Positions 53,408-62,184 of a DNA stretch of 64,000 nt are shown piece after piece. Each line of letters begins with the position of its first letter. Position 1 is the stretch's first letter. The notes below the pieces were generated by a model. That model did not search any database. It was given only the letters and a program-made list of their open reading frames with translations, and was not told the DNA's origin. Position numbers and translations under genes: made by a program. The DNA comes from Rhodopirellula sp. (GTDB lineage Bacteria > Planctomycetota > Planctomycetia > Pirellulales > Thermoguttaceae): NCBI GenBank assembly GCA_012728855.1, contig JAAYEH010000301.1:1-64000 (forward strand), given 5' to 3'.

Positions 53408-53790
53408 GACTGTTGCTGGATACCAATGCACTCTTGCATTTGGCAGCCGGCACGCTGTCGGCCAATGCCCGCACAGCACTCCAGGCGGCGGATTTCGCCC
53501 TAATTTCGCCCGTTGTCCCGTGGGAACTAGCCATCAAGGTCAAGGGCGGAAGGCTCACGCTGCCGCAACCGCCACTCGACTACGTCGTGAGCCTTGCCCG
53601 AAACTACCAGCTTACGCTCTCGCCAACCGGGCTGGATGCCGCTCTGCTCTGTGTGGCTGCAGATCTTCCACTTATTCACCGCGACCCTTTCGACCGCGTC
53701 CTCATCGCTACTGCGATCCGGGAAGGTCTGACCCTCCTGACGTCCGACCGCACGATCGCGACCTATCCAAACCTTGCGACCCTCTGGTGA
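53404..53790 (+). CDS. PIN-domain ribonuclease toxin (VapC-like)
   Basis: The 128-residue protein opens MRLLLDTNALLHLA with Asp6, has Glu in PWELAIKVKGGRL, and retains Asp residues in RDPFDRVLIATAIRE and LTSDRTI, so all four acidic metal ligands of a PIN nuclease are present. VapC toxins cleave RNA, often tRNA or rRNA; the target is unknown. It overlaps the antitoxin gene by four bases. Confidence 0.9.
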   Translation: MRLLLDTNALLHLAAGTLSANARTALQAADFALISPVVPWELAIKVKGGRLTLPQPPLDYVVSLARNYQLTLSPTGLDAALLCVAADLPLIHRDPFDRVLIATAIREGLTLLTSDRTIATYPNLATLW

Positions 53791-53918
53791 CCAGAGCGTA
53801 GGCCTTCGTCACGGTATCCTGAGCAATCACCGGTATGGTTCCACGGGGGGGTAACGAAGTCGCTTTTGGCCAACGGCCATGCTCAACGGTCAGACCCCGA
53901 CCTTTCCTCGGCTATTGC

Positions 53919-55130
53919 CTACTTCGACGCCGCGTGTGCAGCCCACTCCCGCAATCGCCAGTAGGCGACGAGCCAGGAGGTGATGCTGACCTCGGCGATG
54001 CTTTCCGGCAGGCGAGTGTGAGTCATTTGCCGGATGTCGGTCTGGCGGCTGAGAATCTTGGGGGCGAGTTCGATGGCGCCGCTGGTTGGGTCAAGGGATT
54101 CCACGATGGTCGCAATCGCCGCAAGACGCGTGCCTTGTGAGTCTTTCTTGGGAGGATTGCCGGCGGCGTAGCTTTCGCCGTCGGCATCAACGAATTTCGT
54201 GCCGCGCTGCCACAATGTCTTGATCGTCTGCGGCAGGCGGGGGTCGTCGTGCCCCGCCTGCATCGCCACGTAGTAGCCCTCGGCGATTAAAGACGTGATG
54301 TTGAAGTTTGCGAGAGTCTCGTCGGTGACCGCGGCATCCATCGCAGCGTTCAGTCCGGCAAGGTGCCGCAGATAACCGGAGTCGCCGGAGGTCTTGGCCG
54401 CCAGCACGACCAGCGGCACGTACAGCCCGAGGGCGTGGAGGTGGGTGTCGGCGGTGACGATGGTGCGATGGCGGTAAGCGAAACGGAACTTCCGGGCGAC
54501 AAAGAAATCCGCGGCATCCACGAAGAAGCGATCGATCGTCGCTTGCTCGTCCAGGCCGGCCAGCGGCCGCCAGGCGTGCAGAGCGACGAGGGCCTTGGTG
54601 TACTGATCGGTGCTCGTCTCGTGCGAATTGCGGGCGTTGCGAACTCCTCCGAATGGCTTGGGAAGCCAGCCGGGCATGTAGTGGCGGCCCTCGTCGATCA
54701 CCGCCAGGATGCCGCGAATCGCCCGGTGGGCCAGTTCACGAGCGGGAGCTTCGTTCGTCACGCCGTAGCGGACGATCTGGCTCAGCGCGAATTCGCCGGT
54801 CGCCATCAGCGCGTTTTCATAGGACATGCAACCGGCCTTGTCGGGCGCGTTCTGAAACATGTCGGTAATCAGCCGCTGGTCGGTTTTCGCGAGGTCTTCA
54901 TTGGTCCACGGGGCCAGCGTCGCCGCGCAAAGGAAAGAGCGGCAGAGGCCGTCGGCATCCAACATGCGGCCGGTGACGAAATCCTGCATCACCTTCTCCG
55001 TAGCGGACAGAGAGCCCAGGCCGCTCGGCGATTGCGCGTGCGACCGTGCCGAGCCGCCGGCGGCTGCGGCGAACAGGATGCCCAGAAAACGGCGGCGCGT
55101 GGGATGCGGTGTGTCTGCCGTGTGGTTCAT
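53919..55130 (-). CDS. Tat-exported protein of unknown function
   Basis: The 403-residue protein has a twin-arginine signal (HPTRRRFLGILFAAAAGG). The mature part is mostly helical with repeated helix pairs (ATGEFALSQIVRYGV, RAIRGILAVIDEGRHY, LGLYVPLVVLAAKTSG), suggesting an alpha/alpha-toroid such as those of exported lyases or glycosidases. No catalytic signature is recognised. I chose the ATG at 55130 because it opens just before the twin-arginine region. It is divergent from the FG-GAP gene across about 330 bases. Confidence 0.65.
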   Translation of the reverse strand: MNHTADTPHPTRRRFLGILFAAAAGGSARSHAQSPSGLGSLSATEKVMQDFVTGRMLDADGLCRSFLCAATLAPWTNEDLAKTDQRLITDMFQNAPDKAGCMSYENALMATGEFALSQIVRYGVTNEAPARELAHRAIRGILAVIDEGRHYMPGWLPKPFGGVRNARNSHETSTDQYTKALVALHAWRPLAGLDEQATIDRFFVDAADFFVARKFRFAYRHRTIVTADTHLHALGLYVPLVVLAAKTSGDSGYLRHLAGLNAAMDAAVTDETLANFNITSLIAEGYYVAMQAGHDDPRLPQTIKTLWQRGTKFVDADGESYAAGNPPKKDSQGTRLAAIATIVESLDPTSGAIELAPKILSRQTDIRQMTHTRLPESIAEVSITSWLVAYWRLREWAAHAASK

Positions 55131-55460
55131 GGCCCTTGATACTCCCCTTTTCAAATGGCTCTTCCGGAGAATCCGTGGGTGGATTGAGACCCATAAAAAG
55201 AAGAGCCTATCGGTCGATGGAAGTCAAGGATGTGTTGGTGGAAGAAATGTTGCGGTCCGTGCCGGCGGGAACGGCAACCGCGAGGCTGGACATCGGGAAA
55301 TGCGAGGTTTACGCGGCAATTTCTGCCTACTCGAACAGCCGCTCGCCCGGGCAGTCGGACGGGTGATGGAAAACAGGGCCAGACTCTTCCCCGCCGCTCC
55401 GCGCCATGCAATACTAAGGGTTTGAACGCACAAGGCCCCCTGCCGGACTGGAGAAAAATG
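55131..55460. other. Intergenic region between divergent genes
   Basis: I see no supported gene here. These 330 bases should contain promoters for both flanking genes and the ribosome site of the gene at 55461. Confidence 0.5.
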
Positions 55461-56633
55461 ATGCCCATGTCGATTTCAACTCGTATGGTCGCGATTGGCT
55501 GCTGGCTGGCGGCAACCGCTGCAACGGCCGACCCTCCCTCGTTCAAGATGCACCGCGTCGGCACGTACCGCAGTGAAGCATGTGGTGTCGGAGACTTCAA
55601 CAACGACAGCAAGCTGGACATCGTCGCCGGACCGTACATCTACCTCGCCCCCGACTGGAAGGCGTGGAAGATCCGCGAGCTTCGCGGAAAAGTCGACGAA
55701 GAGGGAAAAGGCTACCACCACGACTTTGCCAACTTGCCTTTGGACGTCGACGGCGACGGGAAACTGGACGTCGTCTCCTGCGACTGGTTCGAGAAGTGCA
55801 TCGATTGGTATCGCAACGTGGGGCCGGAAGGCGGGCCCTGGCCGCGGACGATCAGCGACGTAAGCGTGAATTACGAGACGGCCGATCTCATCGACCTGGC
55901 GGGCGACGGCAAGGCCCGGGCGATCCTGGCGGATATACAGCCCACAGTCTGGTTTGAACCGGTCACAAGATCGGACGGCAAGGGCGAACTGGCCAAGCAC
56001 GTCGTTTCGATGAAGCCAATGGCTTTCGGCGGCGGTGCCGGCGATGTCAACGGCGACGGACGCCCCGACATTCTCCGGCCAAACGCCTGGTTCGAGGCGC
56101 CTGTCGACATCCGCGCCGGAGAGTGGATCGAACATCCATTGGCTCTCGGCGATCTTAAGGAAGATAAGCCCGCGCACACGGCGCAGATTCTGGTGTACGA
56201 CGTCAACGCCGACGGAGTGAACGATCTTGTCACCAGTTCCGCCCACGCCTACGGCATCTTCTGGTATGAGCAAGGTCGCAGCGGGTCCGAGACCACCTGG
56301 AAACAGCACGTCATCGACGAAAGCTGGAGCCAGGCCCACTCTCTGGCCTTGGCCGATATCGACAACGACGGCACGCTCGATTTGGTCGCCGGCAAGCGGT
56401 TCATGGCCCACAATGGCGGCGATCCCGGCGCCTTCGAACCGTTGTGCGTCTATTGGTATCAGCTTCAGCGTGGCAAGACGCCGACCTGGACCCGCCATGC
56501 CATTTCGCACGATGAAGGGATTGGCTCGGGCCTGAATGTTCCGGTGGTCGATCTCGACGGCGATGGGGATCTGGATGTCGTCGTCACCGGCAAATGGGGT
56601 GGGCCGGTGTGGTTTGAGAACCTTCTTCGCTGA
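55461..56633 (+). CDS. Secreted FG-GAP/VCBS repeat protein
   Basis: The 390-residue protein has a signal peptide (MPMSISTRMVAIGCWLAATA) and repeats of the type DxDGDGxxDxV: GDFNNDSKLDIVAGP, DVDGDGKLDVVSCD, GDVNGDGRPDILR, DVNADGVNDLV, DIDNDGTLDLVAGK and DLDGDGDLDVVV. These form a Ca-binding beta-propeller of the integrin-like FG-GAP type. It is probably extracellular and may bind carbohydrate or protein; no catalytic site is visible. Two ATGs (55458 and 55461) are close to the ACTGGAG site. Confidence 0.85.
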   Translation: MPMSISTRMVAIGCWLAATAATADPPSFKMHRVGTYRSEACGVGDFNNDSKLDIVAGPYIYLAPDWKAWKIRELRGKVDEEGKGYHHDFANLPLDVDGDGKLDVVSCDWFEKCIDWYRNVGPEGGPWPRTISDVSVNYETADLIDLAGDGKARAILADIQPTVWFEPVTRSDGKGELAKHVVSMKPMAFGGGAGDVNGDGRPDILRPNAWFEAPVDIRAGEWIEHPLALGDLKEDKPAHTAQILVYDVNADGVNDLVTSSAHAYGIFWYEQGRSGSETTWKQHVIDESWSQAHSLALADIDNDGTLDLVAGKRFMAHNGGDPGAFEPLCVYWYQLQRGKTPTWTRHAISHDEGIGSGLNVPVVDLDGDGDLDVVVTGKWGGPVWFENLLR

Positions 56634-56701
56634 ACAATTCGCGATTCCCGCTCGGCGGCAGCCGGGCTGCTCAATGTTGCAGCGGGAGGTTGATCTACTT
56701 G

Positions 56702-56802
56702 GAGGCCCTAACAAAACGGGGACTGGCTCCGAGCTAAACCTTGGCAAAATCCGCAGAATAAAGATCCTGGCGAGGTGCCTGTCCCCGTTTTGTTAGGGCC
56801 TC
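56702..56802. repeat. Family A palindromic element, copy 4 (101 bp, different outer stem)
   Basis: A perfect 21-bp inverted repeat GAGGCCCTAACAAAACGGGG (then A) flanks the family A core GGGGACTGGCTCC ... GGTGCCTGTCCCC. The outer stem differs wholly from copies 1-3 yet is self-complementary. Confidence 0.92.
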
Positions 56803-56840
56803 GAACCGATCCCAACCAATTTCGACAGTGAGGTGCAACC

Positions 56841-58868
56841 TTGACCGCGATCCGGCCTTTTCCTTGGCTCTGGGCCACTTTCCTTGCCTGGCTGACTATC
56901 CTGGCCCTCGGCGGATCCGCTCGCGCCGAAGGCGCCGATGCATGGAAGGTCTATCCGCAGGAGCTTCCCGATCGAGCAGACGCCTTGCGGTTCAACATGG
57001 ATGCCTGCGTGGAAGCCTGCCGCCGACATGCCGATCCGGCGACGAAGGAAGACTGGGAGGCGGGCAAGGGAGAGCTTGCGGTCGCGCTGCGCGACGCGAT
57101 CGGTTTGGAGCCCTGGCCCGAGAAGACGCCGCTGCAATTTCAGGTCACCGGGCGCGCCGAGCGCGACGGTTACACGATTGAAAACGTCGTCTTTGAAAGT
57201 TTTCCGCGTTTCTATGTGACCGCCAATGTTTACGTCCCCCGCGAAGCGAAGCGGCCGCTGCCTGCCATCGTCGTCACCGCGGGCCATGCGATGGACGACG
57301 GCAAGAACTACGATCTCTACCGCACGGCCCAGCTCGGCCTCGTCCGGGAGGGCTTCCTCGTGCTGGCATACGACCCGGTCGGACAGGGAGAGCGGAAACT
57401 GCCGGGTTATTCTCACACGGTCAGCTACCCGGCCATGCTGGTCGGCCACACGAATCTCCGCTACATGCTCTGGGACAGCGTCCGTGCCCTCGATTATCTG
57501 CTCACTCGCGACGACGTCGATTCCCGGCGGATCGGGATTGCCGGAAACTCCGGCGGCGGGCTGAACACGATGTACGCCATGCCGATCGAATCTCGCTTCG
57601 CTGCCGGAGCGCCGTTCTGTTGCCTTTGCTCGTATGAAGCCTGGATCAAGGACGGTGGGGACCATTGTATCTGCAACCACCTGCCCGGTATTTGCCGGAA
57701 GATGGAACAGTTTCAGTTTGTCGGGCTCTGCGCCCCGCGGCCATTCATGGCCGGTAATGGTGCAAAAGACCCGATCTTCCCGATCGCAGGCGTTCGCGAC
57801 ACGATCCGCCGCGCCGAGAAGATCTATGGCTTTTATGACGCCGCCGATCGGGTCGCGCTTTGCGAGGCGCCCCTGCCCCACGGATGGTCGCAGCCGCTCC
57901 GCGAAAAAGCCTATGGCTGGATGAACCGCTGGCTGCAAGGCCGCGGCGACGGTTCACCGGTGAACGAAGCGGAGATCAAGCTGGAGGACAAGAAAGCCCG
58001 CGATCTTCTGGCGTTGAAAGACGGCAAGATGCCGGCCGACGCCAAGAGCTATATCGACCTGGTTCGCGAGGAAGCCCAGCGGCTGGTGCAGGGCTACGCC
58101 CGCGTGCCGAGCGACTCGGACGGTTTCGCATCGTGGGCAGCCCAAATGCGGAAAGGGCTTTGGCAGGTTTTCGGCGGTAAACCCGCGGGCTTCCAGCCGG
58201 CCATCGACCAACTGGGATCCTTCGCTTGGGAAAGTCACACCGTCCAACGCCTGGCAATCCGGACCGAGCCGGGCATGGAGGCGACGGCCTTGCTGGTCCG
58301 GCCCGCCGACACATCCGGCGCCGTGCCGGTGGTGATCCTTCTCGACGACGCGGGCAAGCAGGCGGTTCGTAAGTCGGCGTTGGCAAAACGATTGCTCGCG
58401 GAGAAAATCGCCGTCCTGGCTTTGGATGTCCGCGCCACCGGCGAGGGCAAGGTCCACGAAAACCAGTGCGCCAGCGATGCGATTGTGCTGGGCCGGCCAC
58501 TGTTGGGCCAGCAAACTTGGGACGTGGTTGCCGCAGCGAACGTATTGTCGCGCCGCGACGACGTGGGACCGGTCGCTGTCTATGCACGCGGCAACTTCGC
58601 GCTGATCGGCACGCTGGCGGCCGCATTGTCCGAGGAAATCGATGCCCTTGTGACGGAGCGCGGGCTCGCGAGTCTCGTCTCGGCAATCGCGGATCCGCTG
58701 CCACAGCCGCTGTGGGTCTACGCCCCGAATCTGCTCAAGGTGGCCGACGTGTCGCAAATTGCGGCTCTCTGCGCGCCGCGGCCGTTGCTTTGCGTGGATT
58801 CGAGCCAACCGGAAGACGACGCCCGACAAACGATCGCGGAGTTCTTGTTGAAAGTCTCGAAGCGTTAG
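56841..58868 (+). CDS. Secreted tandem alpha/beta-hydrolase (esterase-like) protein
   Basis: The 675-residue protein starts with a TTG (GAGGTG six bases upstream) and a signal peptide (WLWATFLAWLTILALGGSARA). The first half is an alpha/beta-hydrolase with nucleophile elbow GNSGGG in IGIAGNSGGGLNTMYA and acid/base candidates in NGAKDPIFPIAG and LPHGWSQPL. The second half repeats the fold (PVVILLDDAGKQ, LALDVRATGEG), but the nucleophile position reads YARGNFALIG, lacking Ser, so it is likely inactive. It resembles acetyl xylan esterases or dienelactone hydrolase-like enzymes. Confidence 0.82.
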   Translation: MTAIRPFPWLWATFLAWLTILALGGSARAEGADAWKVYPQELPDRADALRFNMDACVEACRRHADPATKEDWEAGKGELAVALRDAIGLEPWPEKTPLQFQVTGRAERDGYTIENVVFESFPRFYVTANVYVPREAKRPLPAIVVTAGHAMDDGKNYDLYRTAQLGLVREGFLVLAYDPVGQGERKLPGYSHTVSYPAMLVGHTNLRYMLWDSVRALDYLLTRDDVDSRRIGIAGNSGGGLNTMYAMPIESRFAAGAPFCCLCSYEAWIKDGGDHCICNHLPGICRKMEQFQFVGLCAPRPFMAGNGAKDPIFPIAGVRDTIRRAEKIYGFYDAADRVALCEAPLPHGWSQPLREKAYGWMNRWLQGRGDGSPVNEAEIKLEDKKARDLLALKDGKMPADAKSYIDLVREEAQRLVQGYARVPSDSDGFASWAAQMRKGLWQVFGGKPAGFQPAIDQLGSFAWESHTVQRLAIRTEPGMEATALLVRPADTSGAVPVVILLDDAGKQAVRKSALAKRLLAEKIAVLALDVRATGEGKVHENQCASDAIVLGRPLLGQQTWDVVAAANVLSRRDDVGPVAVYARGNFALIGTLAAALSEEIDALVTERGLASLVSAIADPLPQPLWVYAPNLLKVADVSQIAALCAPRPLLCVDSSQPEDDARQTIAEFLLKVSKR

Positions 58869-58888
58869 CCGCCTGGTTGCTTCAAAGT

Positions 58889-58942
58889 ACGTCAGGCTGT
58901 CCTGCCTGACATTTCCGTCACAGTCAGGTTGGAAAGCCTGGC
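58889..58942. repeat. Family D-like palindrome, copy 3
   Basis: GTCAGGCTGTCCTGCCTGAC is a 7-bp-stem hairpin; GTCAGGTTGGAAAGCCTGGC follows. The arm sequence is related to the family D core GTCAGGCTTTCCAGCC. Confidence 0.6.
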
Positions 58943-58960
58943 GAACATCTCGGTAGCCTC

Positions 58961-59383
58961 ATGACATCACCTCGCCGAAAACCACGCCGTCGCGGAGCGG
59001 TGGGCGTTTTCGTTCGCGCCGGAAAGCTGCTGGTTATTCGCCGCTCAAAACTCGTAGTTGCGCCTCGGAAGTTCTGCTTCCCCGGCGGCGCCATCGAGGC
59101 GCTCGAAACCGAAGAGGAAGCCTTGGTAAGGGAGATCCGCGAGGAATTGAACGTCGCTATCACGCCGCGGCGGCGTCTCTGGCAAAGCGTCACGCGCTGG
59201 AATGTGCAACTCGCCTGGTGGCTGGGGCAACTGCCTGCCGAAGTCGAACCGGTTCCCAATCCCGCCGAAGTCGAATCGATCCACTGGTACACGCCCGCGG
59301 AGATGGCCGCGCTGCCGGGATTGCTCGAAAGCAACCGCGCCTTTTTGAAGGCAGTGGCAACCGGCGAGATCGACTTGAAATAA
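58961..59383 (+). CDS. Nudix hydrolase
   Basis: The 140-residue protein has a Nudix box, GGAIEALETEEEALVREIRE followed by ELNV. The catalytic REIREE glutamates are intact, but the glycine near the end of the box is Asn (ELNV). It would hydrolyse a nucleoside diphosphate linked to another group; substrate unknown. Basic N-terminus RRKPRRRG. It is convergent with the next gene. Confidence 0.88.
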   Translation: MTSPRRKPRRRGAVGVFVRAGKLLVIRRSKLVVAPRKFCFPGGAIEALETEEEALVREIREELNVAITPRRRLWQSVTRWNVQLAWWLGQLPAEVEPVPNPAEVESIHWYTPAEMAALPGLLESNRAFLKAVATGEIDLK

Positions 59384-59425
59384 ACGGAGAAGTTGCAGGG
59401 AATCTCGTTCCGTTTCCGTCGATGC

Positions 59426-60622
59426 TTACCGTTCCGCCGGTTCCTTGGCGGACGACGGGAAGAAACGACGGTTGAAGATCGCCGGATCGAACGGATCCGC
59501 CGGCACGAACTCCGGCGGCATTCCTCCCCGCTTCACGCTCGAAGCGGCCTGCTTCGGCGGCGCGGCCTGATCGGCCTGTAATGGCGGGATGTTGCTCTTT
59601 ATGGCAGGTGCCGATTCTATCGCAGACGATGCGCCGAACGGTGAAGGCGGCGAGGAAGCGGCCGGCTCGATATACGCGGCCTGCTGCGCCGTGACCGTCT
59701 CTGCTTGCGATTCCATGTGAGTCGCGGGCAGCACCGCCGGTGACTCGGCGACGGCGGGCGGATCCCCTTGGGCCACCAGGTAAGCCCACGCGATCAGTTG
59801 TTGGTACTGCGACGAGTAGCGATCGATGAAGATCGCGGCCCGCGCCGAACCGTGCGCTCGCAACGGCGCTGTCAGAAGGGGGCTGTTCTCCACGTCGTTG
59901 CGATCGACCTGCTGTACGGCCGCGTGGAGGTTCCGCTGAGTGAGGCGGCGACTGGGCGGCTGGTTGGCGGGGATGCGCAGCAAGCTGAAGGATTGATCGC
60001 CGGAAGGTCCGTGACAGCCGCTCGCCGTGCAATGGTTCGTCAACAAAGGTTGAACCGTCTGAGCAAACATTTCCACGACCCCATCCGGCATGCCGCGGAC
60101 GAACCGATCGAGTTCTTCCGGCGTGGGGCCCGTGTCGGCAGGCTCGTCGGCAAGCTGCCGATTCGACTGCTGGGAGGGTGGCTGGAACGCCATGCGAATT
60201 CGGCGATCCACCAGCGGGATCAAAGGGTGCGCCGGATTGAGAGCCGCAGCCTGCTGAAGTTCCGCGGCGGCTTCACGCATCAAGCCGAATCGTGTACACC
60301 AAACCGCCAGATCCAGCCGGTCGCCGGCGTTATCGAAGCGACTGCGGGCTTTCAGATATCGATAAACCTCCGATAAGCTGCCCGAGACATGCTCGACCTC
60401 CCGTGCGTGGAGCCGGATCTCGCCGTGGTCCACAAGGATCGAGTAGTAGTCGCCGGTTCTGGCGATTTCGCCCGATATCACCTGGCCGTTCTGCAGGAGC
60501 ACCACTCCGGATCGCGGGACACCTGAATCACCGGGCGATGGAGGTGTCTGCGCCGGCGCGATTGCGATGCTGACCGACAGCAGGGAGCAGACCAACAGAT
60601 GACGGAGCGTGAGGCGTTGCAT
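59426..60622 (-). CDS. Secreted protein with a cytochrome-c-like CxxxxCH motif
   Basis: The 398-residue protein has a signal peptide (LLVCSLLSVSIAIAPAQT). Residues about 35-150 form a beta-rich region with an internal TPR-like helix pair, and the middle part has TNHCTASGCHGPSG, a heme-binding-like motif with four residues between the cysteines instead of two. Planctomycete PSCyt-type domains place this motif in the same context (VQPLLTNHC...CHG). A Pro/Ala-rich C-terminal tail follows. It is divergent from the acylphosphatase gene. Confidence 0.65.
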   Translation of the reverse strand: MQRLTLRHLLVCSLLSVSIAIAPAQTPPSPGDSGVPRSGVVLLQNGQVISGEIARTGDYYSILVDHGEIRLHAREVEHVSGSLSEVYRYLKARSRFDNAGDRLDLAVWCTRFGLMREAAAELQQAAALNPAHPLIPLVDRRIRMAFQPPSQQSNRQLADEPADTGPTPEELDRFVRGMPDGVVEMFAQTVQPLLTNHCTASGCHGPSGDQSFSLLRIPANQPPSRRLTQRNLHAAVQQVDRNDVENSPLLTAPLRAHGSARAAIFIDRYSSQYQQLIAWAYLVAQGDPPAVAESPAVLPATHMESQAETVTAQQAAYIEPAASSPPSPFGASSAIESAPAIKSNIPPLQADQAAPPKQAASSVKRGGMPPEFVPADPFDPAIFNRRFFPSSAKEPAER

Positions 60623-60715
60623 AGGGCGGCAAAGGTAGGAAAACCCGCACCCCGGGTCAATAGAGGTTCACGATCGCAGCGGATATACTCGGCAGAGAAC
60701 CTGGGAGGACTTTCC

Positions 60716-61003
60716 GTGACCGATTCAGAGCGCGCCCAGCGGCGCGAGATATATTATGAAGGCCACGTTCAGGGGGTTGGCTTTCGTTACACGGCCAGAA
60801 GTGTGGCGGCGGGTTTTCCGGTGGCGGGCTTCGTCCGGAATCTGCGGGATGGACGCGTTCTTCTGGTAGCGGAAGGCGAGCCAGCCGATTTGGATGGTTT
60901 CTTCGGCAGGCTCGAAAGCGAATTGGGCCGCCATATTCGTCACCGCAGTGTCGAAGTGCGGGGTGCAACGGGTGAATTCCGCAGTTTCGACATCCGGTTC
61001 TGA
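60716..61003 (+). CDS. acyP: Acylphosphatase
   Basis: The 95-residue enzyme has the family motif GHVQGVGFRYTARSVA and FVRNLRDGRV, with the Arg and Asn that bind the acylphosphate. It hydrolyses acyl phosphates. The GTG at 60716 follows GGGAGGA by six bases. It stands alone between the cytochrome-like gene and the ABC permease. Confidence 0.93.
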   Translation: MTDSERAQRREIYYEGHVQGVGFRYTARSVAAGFPVAGFVRNLRDGRVLLVAEGEPADLDGFFGRLESELGRHIRHRSVEVRGATGEFRSFDIRF

Positions 61004-61080
61004 TCCACCGCTGCGTGCCGAGCCGTTGACGTGCGAACCATTGCAGCGTTGTCTGCGTAGCGAGGCGTAGTTGCGCGAGA

Positions 61081-61174
61081 AGGGGGTAGGAGTCTTTTTC
61101 CGCGCGCGGCCTCAACGCCGCTGGACCTGTCCGATCCGGCCGTTGACCGATACGGAAACAGACTCCTTACCCCT
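61081..61174. repeat. Family B palindrome, copy 3 (degenerate)
   Basis: The arms AGGGGGTAGGAGTCTTTTTC and the far end (ACGGAAACAGACTCCTTACC) pair with several mismatches and match the family B arm with changes. Confidence 0.8.
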
Positions 61175-61232
61175 CTTAGTAGGGTTACGTGAACGAGTAA
61201 ATCAGGCAAGGGCGACTTCCAGGGGATTGGCA

Positions 61233-62183
61233 ATGGGCTTTTTCGCGAGTGACTTGGTTCTCTTCGGTGCGATCACGACTTGGCTCAAGCCGCTTTGGGC
61301 GGTGGCCGCGGGAGCGGTCGGCGTGCTGGCGGCGCTGGTGATCCTTGGATTGGCCCTTCGGCTGGTCGCCCCGAAGGTAGCAGCGATTGCTCGCACAACG
61401 ACCAAGGAGGCTCTCGGACAGCCGTTGTTCTACGTGCTGTTGGTCATTGGCGTTTTCGCATTGCTGATCTTTCCGTTCGTGCCCTACAACACGTTCGGGG
61501 AAGACGTGAAGATGGTTAAGGCCGAAGGGCTTACGCTGATTAAGGTTCTGGCGATAGCCCTGGCCTTGTGGACGGCCAGTCTTTCGGTGGCTGAAGAGAT
61601 CGAAGGCAAGACGGCACTGACATTGCTTTCCAAACCGATCAGACGATGGCAGCTTCTCTTGGGCAAGTTCCTGGGAATTCTGGTTCCTGTGGCGATTATC
61701 TTCGTGATCCTCGGCTCAGTGTTCTTGGGCAGCATTTCCTTTAAGACCGTCTATGACGCCCGAGAGACCGCCCAGCCCGAGCCAACCTCGGCACAATGCA
61801 TGGACGAAATGATCCAGATTACGCCGGGGTTGGCGTTGGCCTTCCTCGAGGCGGTGGTATTGACCTCGGTGAGTGTGGCGATTTCCACGCGATTGCCGAT
61901 GCTGGCAAACCTCATGATCTGTGCGTCGATCTACGTGCTGGGGCACCTCGTGCCGATGTTGGTCAATTCGGCGGTGGGGCGCTTTGAGATTGTCGGCTTT
62001 GTCGGACGGCTGCTTTCCGCCGTCCTCCCGGTACTCGATCACTTCAGCATTGAAACCGCCATATCCACCGGCCAGGCGGTTCCGGCGGCGTATCTGGTCT
62101 GGGCGACGGTTTACGCCTTGGTCTACAGCACGGTGGCCATGCTGGTTGGGCTGTTGATGTTCGAAGATCGCGACTTGGCCTAA
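61233..62183 (+). CDS. ABC-2-type transporter permease
   Basis: The 316-residue protein has six or so membrane segments (e.g. ALVILGLALRLVAP, LFYVLLVIGVFALLIF, LGKFLGILVPVAIIFVIL, IYVLGHLVPMLVN) and the ABC-2 pattern SVAEEIEGKTALTLLSKPIRR that precedes the gating helix. An ATP-binding partner is not adjacent. The start is set at 61233 from AGGGGA about seven bases upstream; the frame extends further back into palindrome B3. Confidence 0.8.
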   Translation: MGFFASDLVLFGAITTWLKPLWAVAAGAVGVLAALVILGLALRLVAPKVAAIARTTTKEALGQPLFYVLLVIGVFALLIFPFVPYNTFGEDVKMVKAEGLTLIKVLAIALALWTASLSVAEEIEGKTALTLLSKPIRRWQLLLGKFLGILVPVAIIFVILGSVFLGSISFKTVYDARETAQPEPTSAQCMDEMIQITPGLALAFLEAVVLTSVSVAISTRLPMLANLMICASIYVLGHLVPMLVNSAVGRFEIVGFVGRLLSAVLPVLDHFSIETAISTGQAVPAAYLVWATVYALVYSTVAMLVGLLMFEDRDLA

Positions 62184-62184
62184 G

